The notes under the pieces were generated by a model. It was not told where the DNA came from. It ran no database searches and was given only the letters and a program-made list of their open reading frames with translations. A DNA stretch of 64,000 nt. Origin: JBPCQA01 sp050998615. GTDB lineage: Bacteria; Actinomycetota; Actinomycetes; Propionibacteriales; Nocardioidaceae. The first letter of the stretch is position 1. The number at the start of each line of letters is the position of its first letter. Both the position numbers and the translations under genes were made by a program. Below are positions 26,730-34,500 of the stretch, one piece after another. Where the stretch lies: assembly GCA_050998615.1 (NCBI GenBank), contig JBPCQA010000033.1:1-64000 (forward strand), written 5' to 3'.

Positions 26730-27208
26730 TGACCGACCAACATGAGAGCTTTGTCCCGCCCGACGGGCATGTGCTGACGCCGTACATCTGCGTGCGTGAT
26801 GCCACCAAGGCGCTCGACTGGTACGCCGACGTGTTCGGCGCGACGGAGACGATGGGCCGCTTCGTCGACCCCGACGGCAGGATCGGCCATGCCGCGTTCG
26901 AAATCGGCGGCACCCACCTGATGCTGTCTGATGCCCATCCCGGCTCCGGCGCGGTCGCGCCCGAGCGGGGCAACACCACCGCCAACTACGCGCTGCACAT
27001 CTACGTCCCGGACGTGGACGCGACGGTGCGGGCGGCGGAGGAGGCGGGCGCCGTTGTCCAGCGGGAGCCGGAGGATCAGTTCTACGGCGCTCGGCTAGGT
27101 GTGTTCGTCGACCCCTTCGGGGTGCGCTGGATGGTCGCCACCCATGTGCGCGACGTCAGCCAAGACGACATCGAGAAGAGAGCGGCGGACTACTCCGGTG
27201 CCAGCTGA
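26729..27208 (+). CDS. VOC family protein (PhnB/glyoxalase-like)
   Basis: 159 aa with paired beta-alpha-beta-beta-beta modules of the vicinal oxygen chelate fold: TPYICVRDATKALDWYADVFGATET opens module one and LHIYVPDVDATVRAAEEAGA module two, closing with GVFVDPFGVRWMVATH. The PhnB-like pattern suggests a metal-poor member. Coupled to the MmcQ gene by a one-base overlap. Substrate unknown. Confidence 0.8.
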   Translation: MTDQHESFVPPDGHVLTPYICVRDATKALDWYADVFGATETMGRFVDPDGRIGHAAFEIGGTHLMLSDAHPGSGAVAPERGNTTANYALHIYVPDVDATVRAAEEAGAVVQREPEDQFYGARLGVFVDPFGVRWMVATHVRDVSQDDIEKRAADYSGAS

Positions 27209-27289
27209 CTGCGAACGTTCGGCTCACGGTGGACCGGGAGCGAGCGAAGCGGGCGTCTGGCTCAACGCTGTTTGGAAGGGAGTGTGCCG

Positions 27290-27724
27290 ATGGCGCGAGA
27301 AGTCCAGATCACGTTCGACTGTGCTGATCCCAATGTCCTGGCCGGATTTTGGGCCGACACGCTCGGGTACCAGTTCGAAGCGCCGCCGTCGGGTTTCGAC
27401 ACCTGGGACGCCGCACTGGATGCCTGGGGGGTGCCCCAGGAGCGGCGCAACAGTTATTCGGCGGTAGTCCACCCGGAGAGGGCGGGGCCACGCCTGTTCT
27501 TCCAAAAGGTGACCGAGGGAAAGAGCGCCAAGAACCGGGTCCACCTCGACGTGCGCGCCGCACCCGGTATGCAAGGCGACGAGCGGATGGCTGCGCTGGA
27601 GGCCGAGGCGCAGCGGCTCACCGCCATCGGCGCCACCAGGTCGCAGCGGTTCGAGCCTGGGCCGACAAGCGCCGGCTTCATCGTGATGCTCGATCCGGAG
27701 GGCAACGAGTTCTGCCTCGACTAG
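27290..27724 (+). CDS. VOC/glyoxalase-like domain protein
   Basis: 144 aa. VQITFDCADPNVLAGFWADTLGY begins a glyoxalase-like module, RVHLDVRA begins the second, and GFIVMLDPEGNEFCLD closes it, the usual actinobacterial glyoxalase-6 pattern. ATG at 27290 follows GGGAG by 7 nt. The gap to the previous gene holds a piece of the dispersed palindrome. Substrate unknown. Confidence 0.78.
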   Translation: MAREVQITFDCADPNVLAGFWADTLGYQFEAPPSGFDTWDAALDAWGVPQERRNSYSAVVHPERAGPRLFFQKVTEGKSAKNRVHLDVRAAPGMQGDERMAALEAEAQRLTAIGATRSQRFEPGPTSAGFIVMLDPEGNEFCLD

Positions 27725-27731
27725 ACGCCCC

Positions 27732-27828
27732 ACGTGGTTGAGGAACTCCCGGTGGCTGAGGAGCGAGCGACCAGCACCCCCGGTGGTTGAGGAGCGAGCG
27801 GTCGCAAGGCGACCTCCTCAACCACTCA
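27732..27828. repeat. Cluster of extragenic palindromes, one complete hairpin
   Basis: Three near-copies of GTGGTTGAGGA follow each other. The last is a full hairpin: GTGGTTGAGGA (27783-27793) pairs with TCCTCAACCAC (27815-27825), with an inner stem GGTCGC-AAG-GCGACC (27800-27814). It could also stop transcription of the VOC gene. Confidence 0.75.
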
Positions 27829-27854
27829 GGCTGCGTCGCTTGTTCGGGATACGA

Positions 27855-28001
27855 CGGTCTGCGAGACTGGTGCGGCATGGAGGGGAGTATTCCTCCCGCG
27901 ATGGCGTCGTCATCACGGTCTCGAACCCAGCGTCATCGGTTTTCGGCCCGGCGTCATCGGCTCTAGTCGCCGTAGCGGCTGAGCGGAAGAGACCTCCGGA
28001 G
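27855..28001 (+). ncRNA. Candidate yybP-ykoY (manganese) riboswitch ahead of terC
   Basis: The leader has GGGGAGTA (27882-27889) and CGTCATCAC (27908-27916), which resemble the two conserved loop sequences of the yybP-ykoY class, and a possible closing stem GGTCT (27856-27860) with AGACC (27990-27994). CCTCCGGAG (27993-28001), overlapping that stem, is the exact complement of CTCCGGAGG (28043-28051), the terC ribosome site, giving an obvious on/off switch. Location before a TerC gene is typical for the class. Two copies of CCC(A/G)GCGTCATCGG (27926-27939, 27947-27960) lie inside. Called by eye from motif memory. Confidence 0.6.
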
Positions 28002-28056
28002 CACGTCCTCGACACGGTGCGCAGCGGCGTACCCATGAGACTCTCCGGAGGAGCCG

Positions 28057-29040
28057 ATGGACATCCCGATCTGGGTGTGGTGCGTGACCGTGGCGGTGAC
28101 CGCGGGGATCTTGCTGTTCGACGTGGTCATCATCGGGCGACGCCCACACGAGCCATCGATGAAGGAAGTAGGCGCAGCGCTCGCCGTCTACATCGGTGCG
28201 GCCATCCTGTTCGGGCTTGGCGTCTTCTACTTTTCCGGCGCCGAGCGCGGAACAGAGTTTTTCGCTGGTTGGCTCACTGAGTATTCGTTGTCGATCGACA
28301 ACTTGTTCGTCTTTATCATCATCTTGAGCAGGTTCGCGGTGCCACGGCAGTTCCAGCAGAGCGCGCTGATGGTGGGAATCGTGCTCGCGTTGATCATGCG
28401 GGGCATCTTCATTGCGGTCGGTGCCGCGGCGATCAACAACTTCAGCTGGGTCTTCTATCTGTTCGGTGCCTTTCTCGTCTACACCGCCGTTAACCTGGCG
28501 AACGGCCAGGGTCAGGACGAGCGCGAGTACGACGAGAATCGTCTGGTCAAGCTTGTCCAGAAACGCCTCCCCGCGACCCCGGACTACAACGGCACAAAGT
28601 TGTTCGCGAAGCAGAACGGCAGGCGGCTGATCACCCCGATGTTCGTCGTGATCGTGACGTTGGGCACCACTGACCTGCTGTTCGCGCTGGACTCGATTCC
28701 GGCGATCTACGGCCTCACCAGCGAGGCATATCTGGTGTTGACCGCCAACATCTTCGCGCTGATGGGCCTTAGGCAGCTCTACTTCTTGATCGGCGGCCTG
28801 CTACAGCGGCTGGTCTACTTGTCCTACGGCCTGGCGTTCCTGCTCGGCTTCATCGGGGTCAAGCTCGTCCTTCACGCCATGCACGAGAACACCCCCCTTG
28901 CGTTCATCAACGGTGGCCAATGGATGGAGTGGGCGCCCGACATTCCGATCTGGCTGTCGCTCGCCGTCATCATCGGAACGCTGCTCATCACCACCGTGGC
29001 CAGCCTGATGGTCGCCCGGCCATCCCGCTCCGAAACTTAA
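28057..29040 (+). CDS. TerC family membrane protein (probable Mn2+ exporter)
   Basis: 327 aa with about nine membrane helices. The family's acidic helix motifs are present: LSIDNLFVFIIIL and DLLFALDSIPAIYGL, whose Asp residues line the metal path. TerC/Alx/YkoY proteins export Mn2+ or metallate exported enzymes. A strong GGAGGAG site precedes ATG 28057, and the leader carries a candidate manganese riboswitch, which supports the metal assignment. Stands alone, with repeats on both sides. Confidence 0.88.
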   Translation: MDIPIWVWCVTVAVTAGILLFDVVIIGRRPHEPSMKEVGAALAVYIGAAILFGLGVFYFSGAERGTEFFAGWLTEYSLSIDNLFVFIIILSRFAVPRQFQQSALMVGIVLALIMRGIFIAVGAAAINNFSWVFYLFGAFLVYTAVNLANGQGQDEREYDENRLVKLVQKRLPATPDYNGTKLFAKQNGRRLITPMFVVIVTLGTTDLLFALDSIPAIYGLTSEAYLVLTANIFALMGLRQLYFLIGGLLQRLVYLSYGLAFLLGFIGVKLVLHAMHENTPLAFINGGQWMEWAPDIPIWLSLAVIIGTLLITTVASLMVARPSRSET

Positions 29041-29045
29041 CCCCA

Positions 29046-29133
29046 CCGAGTCGCCAGGTTTGTCCCTCCGAGCCGCCAGCTTTGTCCTGCCGAGCCGCCA
29101 GCCTTGTCCTGCCGAACCGTCAGGTTCTTCCCG
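29046..29133. repeat. Four 22-bp tandem repeats after terC
   Basis: Four units start at 29046, 29068, 29090 and 29112, each of the form CCGAGCCGCCAGCTTTGTCC plus two bases; units two and three differ at a single base, the outer two are more diverged. They begin 5 nt after the terC stop. Confidence 0.8.
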
Positions 29134-29171
29134 CGAGCGGCGTGGGAGTCTTGAGGCGCATCGTGGGGGGC

Positions 29172-29330
29172 AGTGGTGTTTTCGAGACGGCCGCGCAGCG
29201 GCCTCCTCACCACCGGGAACGGCCTTCTCAACCACCGGGGATTGCGGCCTCCTCAACCTCCTTGTCGACGAGGCGAGCATCCTCACGGTGGTTGAGGAGC
29301 GAGCGCAGCGAGCGTCTCGAAACCGCCACC
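29172..29330. repeat. Cluster of extragenic palindromes
   Basis: At least three copies: TTTCGAGACGGCCGC...GCGGCCTCCTCACCACC (29180-29214), a CTTCTCAACCACCGG half (29223 on), and GGTGGTTGAGGAGCGAGCG...CGAGCGTCTCGAAACC (29287-29323), the last able to fold into a long stem. They fill the gap between terC and the convergent NlpC/P60 gene. Confidence 0.75.
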
Positions 29331-29335
29331 CGCGG

Positions 29336-30061
29336 TCAGCCGGCGGTCAGGAAGCGACCGGCGGCGAGCAAGGTGTCAGACCGCTGTTGCGACATGTGCA
29401 CCTCTTCGATGAGGCGGCCGCTCTCGGGCGCGTGCAGCAAGTGGCGCGGACCGGTCACGAAGCCGATGTGGAAGACGTAACCGTCTTCTCGGACGAAGAA
29501 GTAGAGGTCGCCAGGCTGCTCGTCTCCGAGTGAGACGGGTGCCGCCGTCCGATACTGTGCGTCGGCGTCACGCGGGATGACCACCCCGGCCTGCCGGTAG
29601 GAGTAGTGGACCAGGCCCGAACAGTCCAGCCCCCATTCGCAGGTGCCGCCCCACAGGTAATGCAGGCCGACATAGCGCCGGGCATAGTCGAGAACTCCCA
29701 GCCGGTCGGCGTGGATATGAGCCGAGGGAACAGGCTCTTCGGCCGCCGGCTCGTCGGGAGCCTCGCTCACGTGGGCGCGTCGCACCCAGGCCGGGTAGCC
29801 GCGGGAATCTTCGGGCGCCGGCTGCCAAGGGGCGACCACCCGCACCCAGTCGCCTGCCTCCTCGATCACTTCCACCGGCTCACCCTCGACGAGTTGGGTC
29901 AGGGTTCGCCCGTGGAGGCCAAGCCGGTCGTCAGTGGTCAGCGCTGCCAGCCAGCCGGGGACGTCTGGCCGGTCTGCCACCGCCGCGGTGTCGATCTCTC
30001 GAGGCGCATCCGGGCTGGTCCACCCGGTGGCGACGTCGACGCGGACCCGATGAGCCGTCAT
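29336..30061 (-). CDS. NlpC/P60 peptidase, YkfC-like (murein peptide endopeptidase)
   Basis: 241 aa. N-terminal SH3-like region, then a C40 peptidase domain: LWGGTCEWGLDCSGLVHYSY (catalytic Cys), HIGFV (His) and LLHAPESG (third polar residue). No signal peptide, so it is cytoplasmic like YkfC, which cleaves gamma-D-Glu-diamino-acid bonds of recycled peptides. ATG 30061 overlaps the dipeptide epimerase stop (ATGA), and the ykfB-ykfC pairing is well known, which fixes the likely role in breaking down wall peptides. The frame extends upstream, but that is antisense-like sequence inside the epimerase gene. Confidence 0.85.
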   Translation of the reverse strand: MTAHRVRVDVATGWTSPDAPREIDTAAVADRPDVPGWLAALTTDDRLGLHGRTLTQLVEGEPVEVIEEAGDWVRVVAPWQPAPEDSRGYPAWVRRAHVSEAPDEPAAEEPVPSAHIHADRLGVLDYARRYVGLHYLWGGTCEWGLDCSGLVHYSYRQAGVVIPRDADAQYRTAAPVSLGDEQPGDLYFFVREDGYVFHIGFVTGPRHLLHAPESGRLIEEVHMSQQRSDTLLAAGRFLTAG

Positions 30062-31146
30062 ACCAGCCCACCGATGCCAAGCCCGGGCGACGTGGGCAGG
30101 ACAACCGTCGCGGCGTCGTACTGCAGGCCTCCGCGCACCGGGCTGCGGGCGGTCCACCAGGCCGCATCAAGATCACTGGTGACAAGATCATTGGTGTTTG
30201 GCGTCCCGTACGCCGCCACCAGCGACGCGGCGGCCCCCACCCCGATCGGTGACTCCATCATCGACCCGACGATCGTGCCGACCCCGTGGGCCGAGGCGAG
30301 CCGCAGCATCGCGCGTGCGGTGGCCAGCCCACCACACTTTGCGAGCTTGATGTTGACCAGGTCCGCGGCGCCACGCTCGATCAGCGCCGAGAGATCGCGA
30401 AGCCCGAACACCGACTCGTCAGCCATCACCGGGGTGTCGACCGACGCGGTGACCCGGGCCATGCCGTCCAAATCCGCGGCCGCGACCGGCTGCTCGACGA
30501 ACTCGACGCCGACGCCGGAGTCCTCCAGCGCCCGGATCACCCCGATCGCCTCGCGGGCGGTCCACCCCTGGTTGGCGTCGACCCGAATGCGGGTAGCCGG
30601 CCCAATCGCGTGGCGCACCGCCTTGACCCGGGCCACATCCGTCTCGGCGTCGGACCCGACCTTGAGCTTGAGCACGTCGAAGCCCTCGGAGACGCGCTTG
30701 GCGGCGTCGGTGCGCAGCGAGTCGACATCCCCGGCCGAGACGGTCACGTCGGTCTCGACCTGATGTCGGTTCGAGCCGAAGAAGCGGGGCAGTGATACCC
30801 CCAGTCGCCGGGCCGCCAGGTCGTGCAAAGCCACGTCCACCGCCGCCTTGGCGCCGTGGTTGCCGACCACCGCATCGGCAACTGCGGCCAGCAAGTCGGT
30901 CAGGTCGTCGGTGGAACGGCCCCTGATCACAGCGGCAAGCGGCCCGAGGATGCACGCCTGCGCGCCTTCCAGCGACTCACCGGTGACCCGCCACACTTGC
31001 GGCGCCTCGCCGAAACCGCGTTCCCCCTCGTCGTCTACGAGCTCGACCACCGTGGTCTCGACGGTCGTGGTGCTGCGCAAAGCGGTGACGAAAGGCGTGT
31101 GCAGCGCCGCGGTGAGGCGGTGGCAGCGTACCTCGGTGATGGTCAC
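30058..31146 (-). CDS. Dipeptide epimerase (L-Ala-D/L-Glu epimerase, enolase superfamily)
   Basis: 362 aa. Enolase-superfamily barrel motifs occur in order: FDVLKLKVG (KxK base), IRVDANQGW, EFVEQPVA, MADESVF and VNIKLAKCGG (second Lys). This set with a neighbouring YkfC-type peptidase points to epimerisation of L-Ala-D-Glu, a step in murein peptide recycling; muconate/o-succinylbenzoate members are the alternative. GTG at 31146 overlaps the upstream stop (GTGA). Confidence 0.85.
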   Translation of the reverse strand: MTITEVRCHRLTAALHTPFVTALRSTTTVETTVVELVDDEGERGFGEAPQVWRVTGESLEGAQACILGPLAAVIRGRSTDDLTDLLAAVADAVVGNHGAKAAVDVALHDLAARRLGVSLPRFFGSNRHQVETDVTVSAGDVDSLRTDAAKRVSEGFDVLKLKVGSDAETDVARVKAVRHAIGPATRIRVDANQGWTAREAIGVIRALEDSGVGVEFVEQPVAAADLDGMARVTASVDTPVMADESVFGLRDLSALIERGAADLVNIKLAKCGGLATARAMLRLASAHGVGTIVGSMMESPIGVGAAASLVAAYGTPNTNDLVTSDLDAAWWTARSPVRGGLQYDAATVVLPTSPGLGIGGLV

Positions 31147-31982
31147 GTCAGCACTCTACGGTCTTGCCCCGAGGCGGCCGCGGCGGCGGCGATGAGGTCG
31201 AGGCCGGCCTGCTCGTCGAGTTCCGACGACGTACACATCACGAAGATGTACGGCGCCGTGTCGGGCGGATAGACGATCCCCGCGTCATGCGAGATGCCCT
31301 CGACCCAGCCGGACTTGTGCGCCACCCGGGTGCCGACGGGCAGCCCGGCAGGAATCGCATCGTTGATCTGCTGGGCGGCGAGCACATCGAGGATCTCCCC
31401 GCACGAGTCCGCGGATGCCGCCCGCCCGGACGCCAAAGCCTGCAACGTGACAGCAAGGTCGCGCGCGGTCACGATGTTTTGCCGCCCGGCGTCGCGCGCC
31501 GGCGCGTCCTCGATGCCGCGGTCGACGACGCTGCCGGTTGCCCCGACCGCCGCCAGCGCCTCGGCAACCGGCTCCAACCCGACCGCGTCCAGCACGAGGT
31601 TGGTGGCCAGGTTGCTCGAGCGCACGATGGAGCGATAGGCCAGCCAGCGGATCGAAACCGCGGACCCGATGCGCCGCCATGGCTCGGCGTCGCTGTCCTC
31701 CGCACGATCCATCGCGAAGTGCGCGTCGCCGATCGCCGAAGCGAAGTCGTCGTGTACGACGACCTGGGCGTTCAGGTCGAGCGACCCTGCGTCGGCTTGG
31801 CGGTACGCGGCCAGCACCAGCGCCAGCTTCATCGTGCTGGCGGCGTAGTGCGGCGCCTCCGCGTCGTGCGTGAAGACCGCCTTGCCTACTACCGGTCCCG
31901 CCCAGATCGAGAAGGAACCCTCAGCGGGCAGGGTATCGACGAACTTGTTTAGCGCGCGCGGCCCTGGCTCAGGTGATGTCAC
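31143..31982 (-). CDS. Serine hydrolase, class A beta-lactamase-like
   Basis: 279 aa with the three penicillin-recognising motifs: S49-T-M-K52, SSN in IVRSSNLATNLVL (position of SDN), and KSG in VAHKSGWVEGI. No signal peptide or lipobox is visible, so it may act in the cytoplasm, unusual for a beta-lactamase, and with the two downstream genes suggests a peptidase or amidase on recycled wall fragments. The class A Glu is not obvious. The GTG start lies inside a 14-bp inverted repeat (AGGTGA-TG-TCACCT, 31971-31984). Confidence 0.8.
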   Translation of the reverse strand: MTSPEPGPRALNKFVDTLPAEGSFSIWAGPVVGKAVFTHDAEAPHYAASTMKLALVLAAYRQADAGSLDLNAQVVVHDDFASAIGDAHFAMDRAEDSDAEPWRRIGSAVSIRWLAYRSIVRSSNLATNLVLDAVGLEPVAEALAAVGATGSVVDRGIEDAPARDAGRQNIVTARDLAVTLQALASGRAASADSCGEILDVLAAQQINDAIPAGLPVGTRVAHKSGWVEGISHDAGIVYPPDTAPYIFVMCTSSELDEQAGLDLIAAAAAASGQDRRVLT

Positions 31983-32025
31983 CTCGAGATGTTATGCCGA
32001 CGCGCCGGCCGGTCCGCTCGATGGC

Positions 32026-33504
32026 TCATGCCTGGTTTACGTTCTCCAAGGCGGCGGCTACGGCCTCGAACTCGGCGAGGGCGGCGGTGAGGTCCTCGAC
32101 GATTTCGCGGGCGATGACGTCCGGCGCCGGCAGGTTGTCGAGGTCCTCCAGGGACTCGTCTCGCAGCCAGGTGATGTCGAGGTTGGCCTTGTCGCGGGCC
32201 ATCAACTCGTCGTACCAGAACGGTCTGAACCGTTCGGTCTCGACGCGGTCGGATCGCGCCTTGCCGGGCAGATAGCAGTCGACGAACTCTTGCAGATGCG
32301 AGCGGCGCAACGGGTTTTGCTTGAGCGTGAAGTGCTGGTTGGTGCGGAAGTCGTAGACCCACAACCGCTGCGTCCACGGCTGCTCGGACGCCGCGCGTTT
32401 GTCGAAGAACAGCACGTTGGCCTTCACGCCTTGGGCGTAGAAGATGCCGGTGGGCAGTCGCAGCAGCGTGTGGAGGTCGAAGTCGCTCAACAGCCGGCGC
32501 CGGATCGTCTCACCGGCCCCACCCTCGAACAACACGTTGTCGGGCACCACCACCGCCGCCCGGCCATTGATCGCCAGGATCGTGCAGATGTGCTGCACGA
32601 AGTTGAGCTGCTTGTTCGACGTCGTGACCACGAAGTCGGGCCGCTCGATCTCGCGGTCCTCGCGCGCCTCTCGGCCGTCGGCGCCGATCATGGTGATCGA
32701 CGACTTGCGGCCGAACGGCGGATTGGTCAGCACAACAGAGTAGTGGTCGCCATGATGGGCCAGCAGTGAGTCTCGTACGTCGATCAGGCTAGGGCCGTTG
32801 GTCTTGCCGATGCCGTGGAGCATCAGGTTCATGGCGCCGAGCCGGGCCGCTCCGTCGACGAGCTCGACGCCTCGCACGAAGCCGTCGCGCAGGTGATCAC
32901 GCTCGTCCGGCGTGAGGTCTTCCGCGTCACGGGAGGCATAGTCGTACGCGCCGAGCAGGAAACCACCGGTCCCGGCCGCCGGGTCCATCACGGTGTCGCG
33001 CACGGTGGGCCGAACGCAGTCGACCATCGCGTCAATGAGAGACCGCGGCGTGAAGTATTGGCCGGCGCCGGACTTGATGTCCTCTGCGCCCTTTGCCAGC
33101 AGCGACTCGTAGGCATCGCCCTTGATGTCGACGCCGGTCGCCGACCAGTTCTCCCGGTCGATCAGGTCGACGACCAGTCGCCGCAGTTTGGCCGGGTCCT
33201 GGATGCGGTTCTGCGCCTTGCGGAACACCACTCCCAAAGTGCCGGGCTGCTTGGCGAGGTCGTCGAGGATGTGCCGGTACGTCGTCTCCAGCTCGTCGCC
33301 GTCGGCATCGAGCAGCCGCTGCCAGGAGCACTCTGACGGCACGATCCGCTCGGGGCTCAGGCCCCGAGTCTCCCGCTCGTGCGCCATCTTGAGGAACAGC
33401 AGGTAGGTGAGCTGCTCGGTGTATTCGATCGTCGACACCCCGTCGTCGCGCAACACGTTGCAGTACGACCACAGCTTGTCCACCAACCGTCGAGTATCAG
33501 TCAT
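32026..33504 (-). CDS. hsdM: Type I restriction-modification methyltransferase (HsdM)
   Basis: 492 aa. N-terminal helical domain (LVDKLWSYCNVLRDDG; LTYLLFLKMAHE), then the N6-adenine methyltransferase core: GAGQYFTPRSLIDAMV, motif I DPAAGTGGFLLGAY and motif IV VLTNPPFGRKSS. C-terminal helices for HsdS contact. ATG 33504 has AGGAAGG 6 nt upstream. It lies on the same strand as hsdR and hsdS but is separated from hsdS by about 3.8 kb of unrelated genes, so it probably has its own promoter or depends on the small genes just upstream. Confidence 0.92.
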   Translation of the reverse strand: MTDTRRLVDKLWSYCNVLRDDGVSTIEYTEQLTYLLFLKMAHERETRGLSPERIVPSECSWQRLLDADGDELETTYRHILDDLAKQPGTLGVVFRKAQNRIQDPAKLRRLVVDLIDRENWSATGVDIKGDAYESLLAKGAEDIKSGAGQYFTPRSLIDAMVDCVRPTVRDTVMDPAAGTGGFLLGAYDYASRDAEDLTPDERDHLRDGFVRGVELVDGAARLGAMNLMLHGIGKTNGPSLIDVRDSLLAHHGDHYSVVLTNPPFGRKSSITMIGADGREAREDREIERPDFVVTTSNKQLNFVQHICTILAINGRAAVVVPDNVLFEGGAGETIRRRLLSDFDLHTLLRLPTGIFYAQGVKANVLFFDKRAASEQPWTQRLWVYDFRTNQHFTLKQNPLRRSHLQEFVDCYLPGKARSDRVETERFRPFWYDELMARDKANLDITWLRDESLEDLDNLPAPDVIAREIVEDLTAALAEFEAVAAALENVNQA

Positions 33505-33754
33505 GAGGTGCCTTCCTGGATTCCGGTCTTGCCGGTACGGCGCTGTTCGGTGGTGCCGCGCTGGTGTCGAAACGTGTGCTCGAGAGCCGGCGCTCGGCAA
33601 TGGTGACCAAGTCGAGGATCTCACGTGCCAGGTATGCGGTGGTGTTGCGCTCGATCGACCGCGGCGTGTGGCCCATCAAGACCATCCCGGGCGCGGCGTG
33701 AGATGCGGCGTCGAGATCGGCCGGCGCGGGCAACCAACGCGCTATCGCGGACAT
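33497..33754 (-). CDS. Small hypothetical protein before hsdM
   Basis: 85 aa, ATG at 33754, 12 nt after the HepT-like stop, ending 8 nt inside hsdM. The middle (RSIERNTTAYLAREILDLVTIAERRL) looks like an amphipathic helix. Not recognised. The tight packing on both sides argues that it is translated. Confidence 0.5.
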   Translation of the reverse strand: MSAIARWLPAPADLDAASHAAPGMVLMGHTPRSIERNTTAYLAREILDLVTIAERRLSSTRFDTSAAPPNSAVPARPESRKAPHD

Positions 33755-33766
33755 CTACCGGAGTAG

Positions 33767-34105
33767 TTACCGAACTTGGCCGCGCAGGGAAGCGGGACGA
33801 AGAGCCGTCATCCGCCAGACTTCGTCCTCATCGATATCGGGGAGGCGGCGGTGCGCGAGGTTGTTCCGCAGCTGATAGAGCCGAGCCCACGGCTGGTCAA
33901 CGCGCGGATCAAGCCCGGACAGCCGAGCGTAAGCGAGGGCTTCGTTGCCAGCGGCGATCCATAGCCGATGCAACACCCATCGCAGACGATCATCGGTTTC
34001 GAACGTCTGCCGGTCGCTATCGTCGGCCATCGCCTCGATCCGCGCGAGGATGGCATCGAGTTCGAGCAGGGCATGCCGGTCAGCTCGGACTTCCTCGCCG
34101 TTCAC
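33767..34105 (-). CDS. HepT-like toxin (DUF86, minimal HEPN nuclease)
   Basis: 112 aa, helical. It carries the HEPN nuclease motif RX4H as RNNLAH in LYQLRNNLAHRRLPDIDEDEVW, and the preceding LHRLWIAAGNEALAYARL helix found in HepT relatives. HepT cleaves RNA and is held in check by an MNT-type antitoxin. Its GTG start overlaps the stop of the upstream MNT-like gene (GTGA), the usual tight order. Both genes are intact, unlike other modules of this island. Confidence 0.75.
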   Translation of the reverse strand: MNGEEVRADRHALLELDAILARIEAMADDSDRQTFETDDRLRWVLHRLWIAAGNEALAYARLSGLDPRVDQPWARLYQLRNNLAHRRLPDIDEDEVWRMTALRPASLRGQVR

Positions 34106-34395
34106 ACCAGTTGGGCGGCCAGGAGATCCGGACTGACGTGCTGCTTGCTCAGCACCCGGTCAGAGAATAGGCCGACCTCGGCATCGAGCAGCGCTCGGGC
34201 GGCGATCTCGAAATCGGCCGTATCCAGCGCATCGCGGTCTTCGGCGACGTGACCGACGAGCCGACCCGGCGAGGCGAACCGCAGCTCGCTGATGCCGTGG
34301 TGTGCCGCTAGCTCGCGCAGCTCTTCGCCGTGCCCTCGCACCGCTGCCTCATCGGCTGGTGGCAGCAACGACGGCTCGACCGCAGGATTGCTCAC
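34102..34395 (-). CDS. MNT-like antitoxin with a degenerate nucleotidyltransferase site
   Basis: 97 aa from GTG 34395 (105 aa from TTG 34419; neither has a clear ribosome site). LRELAAHHGISELRFASPG matches the opening of minimal nucleotidyltransferases, and ALLDAEVGLFSDRVLSK...SPDLLAA matches their end, but the catalytic G-S-x-x-R-G...D-x-D array is replaced by ASPGRLVGHVAEDRDALD. It therefore should not AMPylate its partner as MntA does with HepT. Partner: the HepT-like gene directly downstream. Confidence 0.6.
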   Translation of the reverse strand: MSNPAVEPSLLPPADEAAVRGHGEELRELAAHHGISELRFASPGRLVGHVAEDRDALDTADFEIAARALLDAEVGLFSDRVLSKQHVSPDLLAAQLV

Positions 34396-34479
34396 AACTT
34401 CATGATAGAGCTGAGGCAAGCCGGAAGACCGTCATACCGAGTGGCCGCCATCACTGCAAGACGGGTGAGTTCCCGTCAT

Positions 34480-34493
34480 GGTTACATGTAACC
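34480..34493. promoter_or_regulatory. Perfect 14-bp palindrome, candidate antitoxin operator
   Basis: GGTTACATGTAACC is fully symmetric and sits 7 nt before ATG 34501 of the DUF3018 antitoxin gene, in the divergent gap with the HepT/MNT genes. A self-regulating antitoxin is the likely binder. Confidence 0.6.
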
Positions 34494-34500
34494 TTGCGGC

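Noticed and set aside
29046..29133. CRISPR array
   Set aside because: The 22-bp units are directly adjacent with no spacers, there are only four, and no cas genes are present.
31971..31984. AGGTGA-TG-TCACCT as an operator
   Set aside because: It overlaps the start codon of the serine hydrolase and may be a chance result of the GTGACATCACC coding start; no second site or regulator seen.
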